NCBI GenBank assembly: GCA_965644295.1
Contig: CBFFRP010000211.1
Location: 50,585 to 114,584, forward strand
Length of the DNA: 64,000 bases
Reading direction: 5' to 3'
DNA from: Paraphysomonas bandaiensis
Lineage: Eukaryota > Chrysophyceae
Shown: positions 21,956 to 32,730 of the stretch, one piece after another
Position numbering within the stretch: the first letter of the stretch is position 1
How the letters are laid out: each line of letters starts with the position of its first letter
The notes under the pieces: generated by a model
What the model was told of the DNA's origin: nothing
The model's database searches: none
The model's input: only the letters and a program-made list of their open reading frames with translations
Program-made: the position numbers and the translations under genes

Positions 21956-23224
21956 CAGGTAGAGTTGCTTGAAGAGTTGTTCGTATTTTGAACTTTTTTT
22001 GTTCGTGCATATTTTTTGTCAGCTACGTAGGTGAAGTCACTTATATTGAGGCCTACATTACAACTACCTCTTTGGCTGTTCTGGACTGAAATAACGTCTA
22101 TACTATTTCAAATAGTCAAATGTTGATATGCTGCTCGAGTTGAGTCCGGATAACTTTGCATTCCTTATCAATGGGCTATATTTTAAATACAGCGTGTAAA
22201 ATCGGTTCTATGTCGTAGGTCAAAGGCGACAGCATATATAACCTACAATTATGTCATAGATTTGGTTTTGTATATCTACTATATATGTCTGCTTAATATT
22301 ACTATCTCAATGAATTCATGCATAGTTAGTACTGACAATGGTATTGTTATGCCCTTATAAGTGTTTACACAGATTTCCGTTTCTTTTTTAACTTATACAA
22401 GTTATGCTTTACCCTTTACGATAGCATTGTACGTCGCCAGAGCTTAGAAAGCACGGATAATAGAACTGACCTAAACCGTTTTTAGCTATCATCTAGAACC
22501 TAGAGCTATTCTCATAACTAAGCCTGATATGATCTTAATAGTCATATATCTGACCTAACTAAGGTTGCTAAATACTTCTTATCTCATACACTACCCACAG
22601 CCCACTACCTATATCATCTCCCCTTGTCCTTGTCCCATAATGCTACAAGCTACATGCTGCACGTTACACGTGCATACTTGTTGGACAAAAAAGTATAAAT
22701 GCCCAACATATTTGCTTCATCACAGCGTAGAAAACTCCAACATGAAAGTGCATAATTATATACATTTACAATTGAAACAATATATTTCTATTATTTATAT
22801 GTTAGGGTGTCTTTTATGATGATAAAACTTCAGAAACATAATCGGCTTCTACGAGTTCTTTTGAAAAGCGTTGATTTTTGCGTGATTTGAAATATATTGT
22901 ACCGTTTTAGCTGTAGCTAGGACTACAACATCAGGAGAGGGCGAAACAACTAGTCAGCAATACAACCACAACCAACAACATATTCTGTGGTACAGCTGCG
23001 TAGACAGCAACAATGTAATCGTAAGTGTCATTATTATTAATAATTTTTACCAATTAATACTTCATGCATAGGGAAGCATTAGCTAGCCAATAGTCATTCA
23101 TAAATTAGACACTCGAACTAGTACTCATTGAATGTAAGTGTTACCAAAAACATCATTTCGAGAAACAGAGTAAATGGGTTAAAGCATTGTGATTAATCAC
23201 ATTATAGTGAAAAATAAACAATGT
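21956..23224. other. Tail-to-tail intergenic region
   Basis: No gene is supportable between the 3' ends of the giant gene and the isochorismatase-family gene. A plus-strand 84-codon frame at 22565 has AT-rich, low-complexity composition and no splice context, so I treat it as noise. Confidence 0.5.
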
Positions 23225-24294
23225 TCAAGGAGAAAAATCAGCTGTCGATGTAATATTGACTCCTCCAGCCCGCATGTCTTCAATGAACTGAGAACCCGAC
23301 TCCTCAAATCCTGGGACCGGAGACGACGCTGCACATTTAATCAGACACAAAGAAACTAGCATAAATCAATAGTACCATCGGAAAGAAGGTAGATCATAGA
23401 GGGAGAAAGGTTGGGTGTCTCCAAAACACGGTTGTATATATCCCGAACTGTGAAGTTTACGCAGTGGGAGAGGGCTTGTCCACAGACCACAAGCTACAAG
23501 TATTTGACACTTAGACGCGCTGCCTCAACATGTCATATATTTCTAGAACCTTTTCCGTGTTCACACAGCCGTCAAAGAGCGCCGCATTGAAGTTGTCATC
23601 ACGATCATCCATAGGGACCTCAGCAGATATCGCGCTGTACATTTCAGTCATGCAATTCTCCCCCTTACGAGAGTAGTGAACAGTCTTCAGGTTGTCATTC
23701 GCCCACTCCTGGAGGGCATCATTGACAGTGGGATATACGTTGTGACCCTGGGTTCCAATCTACAGAAAAATACATTACTGTTGGTAGATATCCGAATTGT
23801 ATGGTTTCACTCACCAGACAGTGCTCAGGCCAAATGCACAGGACAAATCGACCCTTGTCCTCAAGAATTTTGGTGTAGGTCTTAGCCCACTCCTAACGCA
23901 CAAGTCATAACAAAGAGCAAACCGAATAATAACGTACCAGGTGCTCAGATATTCTAGGAGTCCAGGTTCCGTCACACACTTCACTGTGTTTGATGAGTGT
24001 GAAGGGCGCGGGGCTCTCTCCTCTTGAGTTCTTCCAGAACGCGCCGTGAGCAATATGCAGTTTCTGAGAAGTATTAATGACCGCTCACAGTAACTGAAGT
24101 GATAGTCTTACATGATGAGTGTCGAGGGAGACGTAAATCTCATCGATATCATGCTTGTGCTTGCGAATGAAGTCAGCAGTGCGCTGGCTGTCCTCTATGG
24201 CACCCGGAACACCAAGAGACCCACCCGGATGAAAGTCATTCTGAGGATCTATGATCAAGAGTACCACTTTATTCTTTACGGTAAACATTGCCAT
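23225..24294 (-). CDS. Isochorismatase-family cysteine hydrolase (nicotinamidase-like)
   Basis: Six exons: 24294-24112, 24063-23938, 23892-23815, 23759-23550, 23493-23376 and 23328-23225, giving 272 residues. An in-frame ATG at 24324 would add 10. Exon 1 has VVLLIIDPQNDFHPGGSL with the catalytic Asp, then SLDTHH, the usual metal-binding patch. Exons 3-4 give CIWPEHC and GTQGHNVYP; exon 5 gives VVCGQALSHCVNFTVRD with the likely nucleophile Cys. Members hydrolyse nicotinamide, isochorismate, ureido compounds or related amides; the substrate here is undetermined. The exon 4/5 join is the least certain: I use a 56-nt intron after NTEK, but a 23-nt intron slightly downstream also leaves the frame open. 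It is head-to-head with the Hook-like gene. Confidence 0.8.
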
Positions 24295-24777
24295 TTCAGA
24301 GGCAGAATAGTTGAATCCTATCACGTTAATATGAATATGGGGAACATGCCATGCTTAAAACTACCAACAAACACAACTAGCGATCCACACAGCAACATAT
24401 CTACCTACCTACAGTACCTCCGTCGTACCTACCTACAGTACCTACCTACCTATATATATACAGTACATACACACATACATACATACATGCATACATACAT
24501 ACATACATACATACATACATACATACATACATACATACATACATACATACATACATACATACATACATACATACATACATACATACATACATACATACAT
24601 ACATACATACATACATACATACATACATACATACATACATACATGCTGTAGATGGAGCAGTATACAGTCATCATGTAGATGTATGTTTGTTTGTAATGAT
24701 AAATGAGTCAATATAATAAATAGACACCTCAACCACCTTCCTCTGAGTAACTATCTCGTATACTGAGTGATATTTCT
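24295..24777. promoter_or_regulatory. Divergent intergenic region dominated by a microsatellite
   Basis: This 483-bp gap between two head-to-head ATGs includes CTAC-rich sequence (about 24400-24455) and then a long TACA tetranucleotide run. Both promoters must lie in it or overlap the short unique flanks. Confidence 0.4.
24473..24644. repeat. (TACA)n microsatellite
   Basis: About 170 bp of TACA/CATA tetranucleotide with a single early interruption (CATGCATA near 24486). It generates artificial Tyr-Ile-His-Thr and Cys-Met-Tyr-Val reading frames that should not be annotated as proteins. Confidence 0.97.
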
Positions 24778-27700
24778 ATGGAAGGCGAAGAGCGTGCCAT
24801 ATTGGAATGGATCAACACCTTCGAATCCGTCCCGGAGTGTAAATCTGTGTCTGCTCTTAGCAGCGGGAGTACAGTGGGCCTCATGCTAGCGGAAATGTTG
24901 TTTCTTTCTGTGGATACTTTTATGTCTTATTTTTTTTAATAGTGAACCCTCGTACTTCGAGAGTCTTGGAAGTATCGCCGAGTCAGACAATTGGCGCATT
25001 AATTCGTCTAATATATCCAAAATTTTGAGGTTCGTGATAGTGGTGTGTGTTGACTTGTCTCACATAGGATCTAGAAAACTCGATGAATATTTCAAGGAAG
25101 TACTTCAGAAAGGAATTGATACATCTAGTGTGGATGTGAATGCTATTGGTAAGTGGGCTCGTATATTTTCTGTGAATTTGTTTGTTTATGTGTCCTGACT
25201 GCAACTATAGCCCGAGGCCAAGAGTCACAGAGTATACTGGGCCTAATTGAAATAGTTATTGGAGTAGCGGTGCTATGTGAGAACAAGGCTCAGTTTATTC
25301 AGAATATATTTTCACTGGACCAAGACGCACAGGTACTCGTCTAATAGTGCTCTACTTAGAAAATGGACAACCATACATTTTCTTTGTGATGTTCAAATGT
25401 AATGCCTGCCTTTTCTTCTGGTTGGCAGGTTGTCTTAAAGGACATCGTGGAGAATGTTATGGGTCGCATGTACGACCTGGAAACCGACCATTCCCCTGGT
25501 GAGGATGGTGAGGATTCAGCAATACTTCGGACTGAACTGCAAAAGTACGTAATATTCCTGACTGCCATGGTTTGTGCTTACAGCCCTTCACTATTTCTAT
25601 ATCAACGAATTAGCATCTTTTTTGTTAGTTGTTTAATAACAAATTAAAATAGTGCGGAGGAAATTATTTCGAATCAGAAAGCTGAGATAGAGGAACTCCG
25701 GGCGACTTTTGCTGAAGTGGTTGCCGCTAATACGGCGCTCAAGCAAGAAGTGGAGGCGCTGAAAGAATCGGTATGTGCACTGCCGATTTTGTGTGTTCTC
25801 TGAGGGTACTGTTTATGTGGTAACAGGAATTCAGACGAGAAGTTGACAAGGACAGCGACCGCAGCAAGGCACAGGCTGCAGCAAACGCGCAGTCGCATTT
25901 GAAGGTACGCTCTCTGTGTCCGTGCATTTGTATTTTTTGGACCGGTTGCCAAGTATTATGACTAGGATACATGAAACGTCTTGATTATATTCAACAGATC
26001 GAGCTGGAAGAGGTGAAAGAAAAGTTGAATGCTGCTAATACGGATCTTGAGAGCATGAAATACGAGAATATATCCCTTAAACAAAGGTATAACATAACAT
26101 TCTGTACCAAATACACTGTAGCTGTCCGATTTATCAAATATTTATGTATGTTTAAATCTCTATCGTGGGTTAAATTAAATTTTCACTATGTGTATGTATG
26201 CTTCTTGTATCATGTCGGTGATAGTGTTAATGCAGACTGGAAGAGAACGAACAGATACGGACAAGACTTGAGGTGGAAGCGCTGCAGATGGCAGACGAGA
26301 TCGATCTCGCAAGGTACTGACCATATGTTGTATTTATTTATCAATTGTGTACTGACCGTAATTTTTGTGTATTTATTTGTCAAATGTTGTTGTATGTGTT
26401 TCTGATATTATGGAATACATAGGGACAAATCAGCGAAGCTGGCGAAAGCAGAGGCGACCATTGAAAAATATCAGAAAAAGATGGAAGACATGACTGCATT
26501 GAGGGATCAGGTTAGTCAATTCACAGCACCAGCTATAGGACTCAAGAACGCGATAAATTGTAGAATAAAGAGCTGGAAGAGACACTAGACAAGTATCTGG
26601 AGAAAATACACCAACTGGAGACTGCCAATAAGTCTGCTAACTCTACAACTAAAATGGTTGAAAAGGTCAGCAAATGTGGAATTAGGCGCCGATTGACTGA
26701 GTGTTTTTGTAGTATAAGGACAAATGTGTCGTTCTAGAGCGAGAAAGATTCGAGGCTTTGTCATGTGAGTTTTGTTTTTACGGTTGGTTTTATTAATGCC
26801 ATTTTGTTTAGCTCTAGAAATGAAAGAAGATGAGCTCAACAGACTGAAAGCTGACTATGAATCTGCTCTTGACGCCAGGTTAAAATTGAGAATCACATAT
26901 AAATTGTGTATAACGTTAGCACGCTTTTTATTCTAGGAAATTTCTCGAGGACGAGCTGGCGAATGCGACGTGAGTGAAAATGTTCTTTGCCCTCAATCAC
27001 GCTGACTTACCTTTCGTAGTGCACAGTTGGAAAGCGAAAAATCAGCTGAGGGTGAACGCAGCTCGGGACTTGGTGTGTTTGAAAGTCCAGCTGCACTGAA
27101 GGAGAGGGTAATAAGTGTATACTATTGTGTAATCCGGCTCCTGAACTGTAGTACTGGAACACAGATAAAACAACTGGAGGTTGAGCTGCGGGTAGCGAAG
27201 CGTGACCGCGAGCAGGATGAAGGAGTCTCAAGGGGCGGAGATGACCACGAGGTTGCTATTGACTTGCTCCGGGTATGCGTCTACCTACGGTTATTTTAAA
27301 TATTGAATTATAACGTGGAATATTACTCCAGGCCGAACTAGAAGATACAAGGGCTGCAAAGAAAGAAAGGTCAATAACATATATTTCAGATATGTGTGAA
27401 TTATTTTTTTCGTTAGAGAGGATGCCCTCCTTAATACTAAGAAGCGGCTGGCTGAAACTCAGCACGAGCTTAAGAAAGCAAGTACGTAACCTACTGCGTT
27501 TTGCCTATTTGGCATCGTTTTCTAGAAAGAATGTATGCGCTGTCAATAGATGGAGTACTAACTGTTGTCCGCAGCCGCTGCTCTTGAAGAGGCAGCGAAG
27601 TCAGGAGCCCAAAGTGCTTCTAACAATGACAAAGTGAAAGAGCTGGAGCAACAGGTTCAATTGATTAATACATCGCCCATCATGGCTGTAAACTTGTCTC

Positions 27701-28307
27701 GCTGTCATAGCTATCACTCAAAGTTAATACTTTGAAGCATCTTGAAGGGTTACTAATGGAGAGTGAAACCAAGTTAAATAATGTAGAACGCGACAAGACG
27801 AAGCTCGAAATTTTCGCTAAGCAATCGTTGACTACATTCAAGGATAAGTACATGCTCGCTCTACAGCGATATAAGAACGATAAGAATGCCCTTGAAGCGA
27901 AGTATGTGTGCTGTGCTTTTACATGTGCGGGTAATAATTGTTGCATTTGGTGTAGGTTGCAGACGATGACAGAGAAGCATGAGAAGGAGCAAGAGAAGTT
28001 TAGACGAGAGGAGCGACTCATATTGTCTGCAATGTATGAGGTATGAAGTAGCCTTATAGAATTCTAAAGATGAATTATTTTATATTTGCATATATTGTAG
28101 ATCGGGGTGCAAACTATGGAGAGAAATATTAATCTTCACATTCACGAGAGTGCTACTGCCCCTGTAAGTATATATTTGGTGGTGGCTGCGAATATCATAA
28201 CATGATTACTGTAGTCAACATTTTTGGCTTCTCAACGAGCAGACCAGGATCGTCGCATGAGCATTGGCGCCAGTGGCCACTCCAATCCAGCCACCCCTAT
28301 TCGCTAA
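24778..28307 (+). CDS. Hook-like coiled-coil protein (dynein/microtubule adaptor family)
   Basis: I can place 23 exons with GT-AG introns of about 35-150 nt, all in phase, for 677 residues. Exons: 24778-24896, 24943-25029, 25075-25148, 25211-25332, 25429-25544, 25653-25770, 25827-25904, 25998-26086, 26236-26313, 26423-26510, 26564-26665, 26713-26764, 26812-26878, 26937-26969, 27020-27107, 27165-27272, 27332-27369, 27417-27481, 27575-27654, 27711-27901, 27956-28040, 28101-28163, 28215-28307. Residues 1-150 resemble the Hook N-terminal domain (ILEWINTF, LAEIEPSYF, LGLIEIVIGVAV). Residues about 165-620 are heptad-rich coiled coil. The end keeps the Hook-like EERLILSAMYEIG segment. Hook proteins link cargo to dynein-dynactin on microtubules; that role is by homology. 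Confidence 0.82.
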
Positions 28308-29446
28308 CTCAGAGCTGGCGAGCTGGGTGTATCTTGTAGTTGCTTTTCGATATACTATCATGGTGGATGTAGTCGATTAAATGTGGTAGTAAATTGCATT
28401 GATATAGTAACAATTATGCTTCCTTGATTATTACTAATTATAGTTCTTGACAACAATAATTTTGATACATCCAATGACTGCGTTTCCTTAATACAAAATA
28501 CATATATTGAATTTAGTGTTGATGTATAATGTATATCATATTCTTAGAGTTGAATCCAAAGAAATATTCATTAAGTTGCTTATCACCTTCCTCCAAGTGT
28601 ACTAGTCAGCAGAATAGCTCTATTATAGTGTTACCAAACAAAACGCAAAGCGAGGCAAACGCTCGCACGTTGCCAGTAGTTAAGAGTTGACAATCTCCAA
28701 CACTCGGAAAAATAGGGATATGAATTGTAACGACAGCCTCATTTTACTCAAGCTTAATATCACAAGTGGAGTTTTGGTTCACCAATATAATTGAGGGTAT
28801 CTTATTTACCGCTCTATACTTTGCTTTTGTCCAGAGTCCCCTAATCAACAAGTAAAGTGAATCACAATAATACTTCTACTCCTGTCCTCATATCCTGCAG
28901 AGTTGTATGCAAACATATGTACTATTAATACTATTATTATGAGGCAGGTAGTGTGCATGTAGCATATTGAACGCCAGTAGAGATTCGACGATTAATATAC
29001 ACGACAGTGAGAGTGTAGCCCTCACCTCACACATATCTCTGTATCCATACAGAGTAGATACATCCACATCGCCCACATCCTCTGGACACATCTGCATGTC
29101 GTCATCTAACATCATCACACAACTGCTCTGTGTGCAACCATCTGTACAGTACATGTATTTCACAGTATTCCATGATATTACAATATACTGTGTACTGTAT
29201 AATATGATATATGTACTGTATATCATGTTGATATACCACAGTAGTCTGCGCAAGTATGGGTATACAGCAGCAGTATAGCAAGCGTACAGCACTATCGGCT
29301 CACAGCAAGGAGATGCAATGTGGTTGTTAAGTGCATGGACATTCAACGGCGATTGGGTATAGTACATAATAATAATGCAAGCCCATGTTATTGTATATCG
29401 AAAATAGAAATGGAACGAGTATCTGTGGTCATATTCATCAACTGAA
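28308..29446. other. Intergenic region with AT-rich short palindromes
   Basis: No gene is supportable. Around 29135-29245 TGTAC/GTACA and ATATCAT/ATGATAT motifs recur in both orientations, making several possible small hairpins. The 159-codon minus-strand frame across this region is probably an accident of that composition. Confidence 0.4.
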
Positions 29447-30595
29447 ATGCCGAGTAGGATACGTAGGTCAAAATTATTCCTCTACTGCTTCTCATCGCTA
29501 ATTTTATGGATTATATTTATATATGTTGTGTTTGTTCGGCGGTATAACTCGAAAGAAACGCAGTCAAAGTCGTTACGAAGCGACCCTGTTACAGATGCTA
29601 TTTCTCAAGAGCAGATAGTTGCTCCCATAGTTCCTCGACACAAGTCAGAGTTCCTTTGCTTATTTAATCCCGAGACTCTACCATCCGTTGTATGGTCACA
29701 CCGGGCCCATAGTGGAGACAATGAGCTGGATGGCTCCAGAAATGCTGTATCGAAACTAATTTCTCAAGGCATATGCAATTTTGACGTTGATGTTAGTATA
29801 CTGCCAGACAAATGGATTCCCCGTTTTAATTCTAGATTTGTTGTTGCTCATCCCACCCTGCTAAAGGAAAGCGCCAGTTTAAGTAACTTTCAAACAGTGG
29901 AATCTTTTCTTTATCAGGTAATGCGGTGTATGGAGCCTTTACACTTCAGCCCTGGAATGAGCCGTCATATTGATCCTTTTGTAACTCTTGAGCCAAAGTT
30001 TGAAAATATTAGTGATATTATCTTTTTACTAGAGACCGTGGATAAGGTTGTAATGGGTACTACAGGACATGCTGCAGTAATAGTAAGGGATATGGTAACA
30101 TTACAGGCCGTTCAAGAGTTTCATATCAGTCGTTGGCGCAGTTTTCAGGATGGCACCCATCGATTTCATGGTAGGGAGCCTCCGATACCGGTAGCTGTAG
30201 CTTATCGATCCACAACATCTCACGAACGACTCTACCCAGATATCCCTTGGCCTTTGTCCTCCATTCCTTTATCAGATAGCCCTACGGTTGCGATTCCCCG
30301 TCATCTGAGTATATCAACGCGCACTCTAACCCCTGGAAGCTATAGTGCCCCCCTACTTCGTCAGATTCATATGCCGGATGTGCAACTACTGATCTCGAAC
30401 AATAGAGAACATACCCCGTATCAATTCATCCGTAACGGAGACACCGAAGCGGACCCAGTTATAGCATGGGTTGTGGATACAGAGGATATGATGTGGCGAG
30501 CCCTAGACGCAGGTGCTGATGCCGTGATTAGTAATAGACCGATAGAACTATTAAATATTCTCCGCACTAGATATCATGAGTTATGTTTAAATTAA
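29447..30595 (+). CDS. Membrane-anchored GDPD/PLC-like phosphodiesterase family protein
   Basis: Intronless, 382 residues. A basic N-terminus and one hydrophobic helix (about 9-31) suggest a type II signal anchor with a lumenal or extracellular catalytic domain. GDPD-like features in order: SHRAHSG (His85/His88), a GICNFDVDVS metal-site region (Asp113/Asp115), FVVAHP (His135), FVTLEPK, and a C-terminal VIAWVVDTEDMMWRALDAGA-D-AVISNRPIELL. The last matches the family's typical end, where a W-V/T-V-N/D strand is followed by G-A/V-D-x-I-I-T-D-R-P. Known relatives cleave glycerophosphodiesters. The usual Glu-x-Asp metal pair reads Asp-x-Asp and the second His is followed by Pro, so activity is uncertain. 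Confidence 0.68.
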   Translation: MPSRIRRSKLFLYCFSSLILWIIFIYVVFVRRYNSKETQSKSLRSDPVTDAISQEQIVAPIVPRHKSEFLCLFNPETLPSVVWSHRAHSGDNELDGSRNAVSKLISQGICNFDVDVSILPDKWIPRFNSRFVVAHPTLLKESASLSNFQTVESFLYQVMRCMEPLHFSPGMSRHIDPFVTLEPKFENISDIIFLLETVDKVVMGTTGHAAVIVRDMVTLQAVQEFHISRWRSFQDGTHRFHGREPPIPVAVAYRSTTSHERLYPDIPWPLSSIPLSDSPTVAIPRHLSISTRTLTPGSYSAPLLRQIHMPDVQLLISNNREHTPYQFIRNGDTEADPVIAWVVDTEDMMWRALDAGADAVISNRPIELLNILRTRYHELCLN

Positions 30596-31839
30596 GGAAA
30601 TATATCGTAGTATACATCAGGTCATTATTAACGAGATCTCTTTGATTGCTTATTCCAAAATCTACATAGACATGGTAAAGTTTGATTTAATAAACGACCT
30701 ACTTCTACGCTGCTACGGCAACATCAAATTTTCCTCAATCGTAATAATTCATCTCTTCAACTTAGCTTTACTTTGCAGTTCCTCTGTATACTGTATAGTG
30801 AGTACGTATAATGTATAATGTATTGACAAGTAGTCACAACTGCACCTTGGTCTCAAATGCCATGAAATTTTCTTATTCAACTTTTTGACACCGCACATTA
30901 GCTGTAACATCGGGTTAGATTTGAAATCTTTGCAATGGAGAATGATATTAAAAAGCTTCACATGTAGTAACTATAAAATAATAACTGTTTTTCGATTTTA
31001 TATTTCGAAAGCCTAAGTGTAGTGTAAAGCATTTCGTTGCTTATTACGTCTTCTGGCGAAAACACTAACCTTATATAGTCTAAAACACAGACAAGGGACA
31101 GTGAATAGCAATTCGTATTGTTAGCCTAAATCGTATTAATTCCACTGCTATACTTGCAAGTAGCAGAGCTGATACGGGAACAGGTTTTCAGAGAAATGTG
31201 TAGTGAGAGTAATATATTTTACGTCATTATTAAAGCATTTAGTAATTAGATCTGATAGACCATCAAAATATAAGAAGTGACCTTGCACATGAATATGTTC
31301 TTAGTCAATATGAACACCTGTTCCATGCAACACATATGAATGTTGCATTTCTCTGTGAAGCACAATACATATATGATACTGTTGCTTACAATTCATATAT
31401 GATGCGCACGCTCACTGCGTATTATTCTAGATCTGTTATCTCTGACGCCCTTCCATAACCTACAGTTACTACCCACTCTCAATTCCCCCCACTACGCATT
31501 TATTCCAACATCCTTATTATGATTTTCTCGTGTGTCCATCTTAGGAGATGCATCTAGTGCAGCACCGCATATTATCTAGTTAATTAAGTACGTACCCCGG
31601 ATCAAAGTTCGTCACTTTGTGCCCTCGAAAATCCCCTCTTACGAATTGTAGATACATTTTTATACAGATACTGTATATATTAATACTGGCCACCCACCCA
31701 CATGTTGGATACGTACGTACTTGCAGGTACTGCTAAGTGTGTCATAATCAACGCGATGGTTCGCGTGATCATCACACACGTATGAGACAACAGAAGTCAT
31801 CACTTTCTTAGATTTACTCCACAATCATTATCCAAAAAC
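30596..31839. other. Gene-free intergenic region
   Basis: AT-rich DNA between two plus-strand genes. No RNA gene, repeat or coding segment can be supported. Confidence 0.5.
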
Positions 31840-32730
31840 ATGGGAGCGTGTGAAAGCGCAGCCTCTGTGCGTGCCTTTAGCCCGAAACAAACATCCGGAA
31901 ATAAGTTTTTATTCCCTCCCTTACCTCCTGCAGACACCTGTCAGCTCTTTGACGCGAGACTAGAGAACACTGATGACATTGACTGTACTAGAGAATGGTC
32001 TCAACTACTTGCTATTAGAGTGTCGAGTGAATCGTTTGATATACTGAGTAAAGTGTCTATGGAGCATTTGACTTTAATCCCCTACAACTGCATTGTCGGC
32101 TGGAAGGGTTCCTCAAGGCACTTCTACTTGAAAGTTAATCCGAAATTCTTTGGTAAAAGTAGCATCACGACACTTAAATTCAGAACCTCCGCTGGAAAAG
32201 ATATTCAAAAGTCAATGATAACTTCGTTTGAGAATTTTCAATACTATGTTTTTGATCATGCACTGCACGACGAAGATATGCCCCACATACTTCAGCTGCT
32301 ATTTAATACCAGGGTTAACAGCAATGATGAAGTTACGGTATCTTTAAGCCCTAATTGGGATGAGATATGTGACGCAGAGTTAGGCGGAAAACTTTTCTCT
32401 GCGACACAGGCAATTGAAGTTCTCTCTGCAGTCCCGCAGACTGAATTCAGTACCCTAATGTCGGTCTGTTGTTTTCTGTACTATCGAATGTTGCATAGAG
32501 ACTCTTTTGACCTTATTCTGACGGCAATTACAAACAAAGAATACAGGAAGAAAATTTCACAAAAAGTACAATGCATGAAACAAAGACCATACTGGGCGCC
32601 ATCTTCTAGCACTACTACAACTGTTTCTGATGCAACAGAAGATAGTGTAGACCGGTCTGCCACTTACAGGCCCTCCCCGGGAAAGCCTATTGGACTTATA
32701 GAAGAATATTCAACTCGGGGTTTTTTCTAA
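31840..32730 (+). CDS. Unknown protein with MGACES N-terminus (possible myristoyl/palmitoyl anchor)
   Basis: Intronless, 296 residues; I do not recognise the family. The N-terminus MGACESAA fits an N-myristoylation signal (Gly2, Ser6), with Cys4 available for palmitoylation, so attachment to a membrane or flagellar surface is plausible. There is no signal peptide or membrane helix. The middle (about 55-220) looks globular, with mixed hydrophobic and charged strands. The C-terminal 50 residues are Ser/Thr/Pro-rich and probably disordered. Coding status is supported by length in AT-rich DNA, balanced composition and an isolated position with clean flanks. Function is unknown. Confidence 0.7.
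   Translation: MGACESAASVRAFSPKQTSGNKFLFPPLPPADTCQLFDARLENTDDIDCTREWSQLLAIRVSSESFDILSKVSMEHLTLIPYNCIVGWKGSSRHFYLKVNPKFFGKSSITTLKFRTSAGKDIQKSMITSFENFQYYVFDHALHDEDMPHILQLLFNTRVNSNDEVTVSLSPNWDEICDAELGGKLFSATQAIEVLSAVPQTEFSTLMSVCCFLYYRMLHRDSFDLILTAITNKEYRKKISQKVQCMKQRPYWAPSSSTTTTVSDATEDSVDRSATYRPSPGKPIGLIEEYSTRGFF

Noticed and set aside
24442-24732. Several ORFs of repeating CMYV, YIHT or similar
   Set aside because: They are translations of the TACA microsatellite on both strands.
28888-29367. Minus-strand 159-codon ORF
   Set aside because: Composition follows the AT-rich palindromic DNA. There is no recognisable motif, and a plus-strand frame is open over the same DNA.
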